A stretch of DNA of 64,000 nt from Odontocerum albicorne (Eukaryota > Arthropoda > Insecta > Trichoptera > Odontoceridae), in NCBI GenBank assembly GCA_949825065.1, contig OX463839.1:32497540-32561539 (forward strand). The letters run 5' to 3'. The notes below the pieces were generated by a model. That model saw only the letters and a program-made list of their open reading frames with translations. It was not told where the DNA came from and made no database searches. A program made the position numbers and the translations under genes. How positions within the stretch are numbered: position 1 is the stretch's first letter; every line of letters starts with the position of its first letter. Below are positions 61,119-64,000 of this stretch, in pieces.

Positions 61119-62479
61119 CAGTATTGTGCGAATTAATGGAATAAAATACATTAAAATCATAAAAAACGTTTATTATTAATATTTTGAGTCACAGATGACA
61201 TATGTTACAATCATAAAATAAATTTTATTTAATATGATATGTGTTCTCCTTTTGCTTTTATAACAGCTTGAACACGTTTGGCCATGGAATCAATTGAATT
61301 TCGACAATTTTCTTTTATTTTGTCATCCCGAAACCACACCTGAATTACAGCTTCTATCATATTTCTCTTGGTGGTGCAGTCCAATTTTTGTATCCTAAAT
61401 TTACAAATCGCCCACAAATGTTCTATTGGGTTAAGGACAGATCAATTTCCAGGCCAATCTAAAAGAGTTATCTCTTTATCATTGATATATTTAAGCATAT
61501 TCTTCGATACGTGACACGGAGCGGAGTCCTGTTGAAATACAGATTCACTATTTGGACAACATTTATTCAGTTCTGTACTCAAGTGCTGCTCCAATAGAGT
61601 TTTATACTTCAGGCTATTCATTATTCCTTCTATTGGTATCAAAGATCCAGTCCCCATATACGAAAAGTAGCCCCAGAACATCTTCACAGGATGTTGCACC
61701 GTTTGGTCAATAGGACCCGCAGTAAGGTTTTCATCCCCACTTTTTGTAACAAATTTCGTGCGATATACCTGCACGATAAAGTAGGTATCATCTGAAAACA
61801 GCACCTTCCTCCAGTCTTCTGCAGTCCATTTGGCATATTTTTTAGCCTTTGCTTGATCATACGCGCCGTCAGGAGTTGCTTCTTCTGTGGTCGAATTGCT
61901 CTTCTTCCAGATTCAATAAGTCTTCTTCGTACTGTTGAGTCATGAATCATCACTCCAGTGGTAGCCAAGTCTCGTTGAAGTTCGTAACTTGTTTTTCTGG
62001 GCTTTAGCTTACTATTTCTGATCAAAGATACTTCATCTCGGACAGTGATCTTCCTTTTTCTCCCACATTTCCCAACTCTCTTTGATTCAACTGCCCCTGT
62101 TTCTCTTTTCTGCTTAATAATCTTGCTGACTGCTCCCTGACTCATAAAACATTAATTTGCAATCTCTTTGTGAGTCACTGAAGTATGTTCACTTAATGTT
62201 ATAATCTTTTCTCTTTTCCTCGGCGTGATATCCACGATGTAAACAAACTCAAAAATACTGTTTAATATGCAAGCAACTTCAAAATTATTCCTTCATTGAG
62301 AGAATGTAAAAAAAACAACCAATTATACACCAACAAACACCAATATGAGCTCCCAAAGAATCAATGAACTATATGTTATACTTTTTGGTCCTAAAAAACT
62401 GTCAAAATTAACATAACAGTGTTGCTATACGTAAAAAATGAAAAAAATAACTTTTATTCCATTAATTCGCACAGTACGG
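61119..62479 (-). mobile_element. Full-length Tc1-type transposon
   Basis: Ends CAGTATTGTGCGAATTAATG (61119) and the inverse to 62479 differ at only two or three positions. TA flanks lie at 61117-61118 and 62480-62481. The 1361-bp element carries one transposase pseudogene. Confidence 0.95.
61229..62235 (-). pseudogene. Tc1 transposase (DD34E), broken
   Basis: Reading probably began at 62235, where GTG replaces ATG, with the helix-turn-helix HTSVTHKEIAN interrupted by a stop before MSQGAVSKIIKQKRETGAVE (62145). A frameshift near 61800 leads to VLFSDDTYFIV-type first Asp, then SVFQQDSAPCHVSK (second Asp), then WPGN followed by a stop and SVLNPIEHLW (Glu). Thirty-four residues separate the second Asp and the Glu, the Tc1 spacing. 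The C-terminal piece 61229-61417 completes the protein. Confidence 0.92.
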
Positions 62480-62509
62480 TATCTCTAATGAAGTAATTTC
62501 ATAACCAAA

Positions 62510-62720
62510 ATTCACAAACACACATCCCGTATTATGTTGTTTCATATGCATTCGTATACACTGTGTTGTGTGTTAGCGAGGCTTGTCTTTCTTGTTGTTG
62601 AACGGGCAGTCTGCAGGCAACTAGCTGCCCGCAATATCTAACATCTCCGGGAACGCTTCCGCTGCACATTGTCCGCTGGTGTCTGGTCCATGTCAGCCGC
62701 GGTAACGACGCATTATGTTT
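62510..62720. promoter_or_regulatory. Complex island, candidate regulatory module
   Basis: GC-richer, non-repetitive (AACTAGCTGCCCGCAATATC near 62620; GGTAACGACGCATTATG near 62700). Regulatory role inferred. Confidence 0.3.
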
Positions 62721-63099
62721 TTAAATCACACTCAAGTACAGCAGGTGCGATATTTGATACTGCAGTTTTTGAAGATTGCACAAGATAACAAAGGATTTTT
62801 TTTCAAATTATTCCAATTTGCTCTTTGCCTTCTGATCTTAAGGAATATGTCACGGTGAAATCAGATAAAAGTGTTTAATACCTAGTTTATTTTTTAATTC
62901 TAAATTAGCACCTTTATGAATTATTACTCGTTTTCACAAAAATATATATCAAGTACGGCTCGCAAAATTGGTGACATGATATTACTTTTCTTTGTGTATA
63001 CATAACACCTTTGGGTTCTTTCATTATTGCAGTTTCCAATAGTTGATCTAATTTTAAAACTGATTTTATTGAGAAATTATTTGCTCTTATATATGTATG
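62721..63099. other. AT-rich intronic DNA, nothing recognised
   Basis: No features found. Confidence 0.4.
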
Positions 63100-63360
63100 T
63101 ACTCGTGCATCATACTCGCACTATTCGCGAATCAATTGGGCATTTTGCAATATAGCAACAATTTCCTTTACACTGGCGAGTTCCCCGCGACGACAAGATT
63201 TATATATAAGTGGTCCGACAATGGTTGACTTTTCTGAATGGATGGATAATAAAATTAACATTAAACCCGTTTCCGAGCGTTCTCAGCCAGCGTGGAGTGC
63301 CGGGCGCGAGCCTTGTACGGAGCGGCATTGCTAAATCAGTGCAGATTTTATGACAACCCT
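63100..63360. promoter_or_regulatory. Complex island, candidate regulatory module
   Basis: Non-repetitive, with CCGCGACGACAAG near 63186 followed by TTTATATATAAGTGG (a TATA-like stretch, 63200-63214) and a GC-rich block to 63330. It could be an enhancer or minor promoter; no transcript evidence. Confidence 0.3.
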
Positions 63361-63514
63361 ATTACGACGATGGCATGCGTGGGGTCCGATTATGATATTA
63401 ATGGTGCAGTGGCTTTCAACCTCAAGCTACTGCATACATAGTGAATATTACATAAGTTGCTCACTAAACTATAAATATGTACATCAATTTTCTTTTCACG
63501 ATCAACGAAAAAAA

Positions 63515-63560
63515 CATCTTTCTGGTTGGTTGGAAGAGATTGCCACTTGGTAATAAACTC
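63515..63560 (+). mobile_element. LINE/SINE 3' tail fragment
   Basis: GGTTGGTTGGAAGAGATTGC then CAATAAAC-like sequence, matching the tails at 5290, 11030 (minus) and 13940 (minus). Confidence 0.5.
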
Positions 63561-64000
63561 GTCAGGTTAAAAAAAACGATATTAATATAAAAAAACATAT
63601 AGTATAATATATTTTTCACGTCACGAAAAATAGTGTTGAAAACGGGATATTTCAGTAAAGAAATTATCTTGTTCTTAATGAATAAATACCGCTGGACAAT
63701 ATTTTGCTATATGTTTTGAAAGGTAGAAATAGACATTTTATAATAACATTTCGTGCATCACATTAATCTATTCGTGAATTAACCATATTATCAGTTAGGA
63801 TCACTTTATATAATCTACTTATTTGACAACCGAGGGTCATCTTTCATCTAACATATACGGGGCTTTTTCCTGGCCTCGGCCTCGACGATTGTCTACGCTC
63901 TTTAATGTGTTTTTGTCTTCCGCGGCAATTTAATCAATTGATCGTAGAACTCCTGCGTATGTTATAATCAATACCATATATATTTTATTATATGCGTATG
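63561..64000. other. AT-rich intronic DNA to window end
   Basis: Mostly AT-rich; about 63840-63960 is slightly GC-richer (GGCCTCGGCCTCGACG near 63873). No gene recognised. Confidence 0.35.

Overview
This is insect genomic DNA, most likely from a lepidopteran. It is AT-rich, with introns and very dense class II transposons. The only host protein-coding sequence I can support is one internal exon of the Hedgehog receptor gene patched (17935-18127, + strand). It encodes the segment leading into the first transmembrane helix and the start of the first extracellular loop, and has a clean AG acceptor and GT donor. No other patched exon is visible, so the window reads as more than 17.9 kb of upstream intron, the exon, and more than 45.8 kb of downstream intron. 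The lepidopteran assignment rests on the exon, the transposon families and the LINE/SINE tails, and is an inference.

The introns hold three kinds of material. (1) Transposons, several with exact ends and target-site duplications. There are at least eight mariner (DD34D) lineages: the family with ends at 1-87, 1245-2193, 15597-16527 and 16606-17529, plus elements at 2708-3999, 8255-9812, 34184-35107, 36772-37896, about 41330-42290, 46427-47714 and 57826-58427. Also present are a Tc1 element (61119-62479), an intron-containing transposase with DD82E spacing that resembles the Sailor group (coding region 58631-60222), two hAT elements (6459-7806, 43875-44998), a piggyBac-type MITE (20246-20487), a PIF/Harbinger-like derivative with a MADF-like first exon (60532-61045), a Helitron-like element (22263-26925), another MITE (26943-27116), and a 5'-truncated APE-type LINE with an intact 870-codon frame (50386-52998). 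(2) Tandem and simple repeats: a 664-677 bp array inside the Helitron-like element, 44 bp x 3, 46 bp x 6, 82 bp x 2, long (AT)n and (TATATG)n tracts around 45.9-48.2 kb, and poly-C runs. (3) GC-richer islands of complex, transposon-free sequence standing out from the AT-rich background, which are candidate patched enhancers or other conserved non-coding DNA.

Most transposases are broken by internal deletions, frameshifts or stops. The exceptions are the LINE frame and the nearly complete DD82E transposase (one frameshift). The observations I rate highest are: the tandem array in which each unit carries a splice-flanked exon of a multiple of three bases; the DD82E gene with its intron; strong enrichment of the octamer TACTCGTA/TACGAGTA (22 copies in 64 kb); the piggyBac MITE with a 22-bp perfect internal hairpin; and a near-consensus Ci/Gli site about 750 bp after the patched exon.
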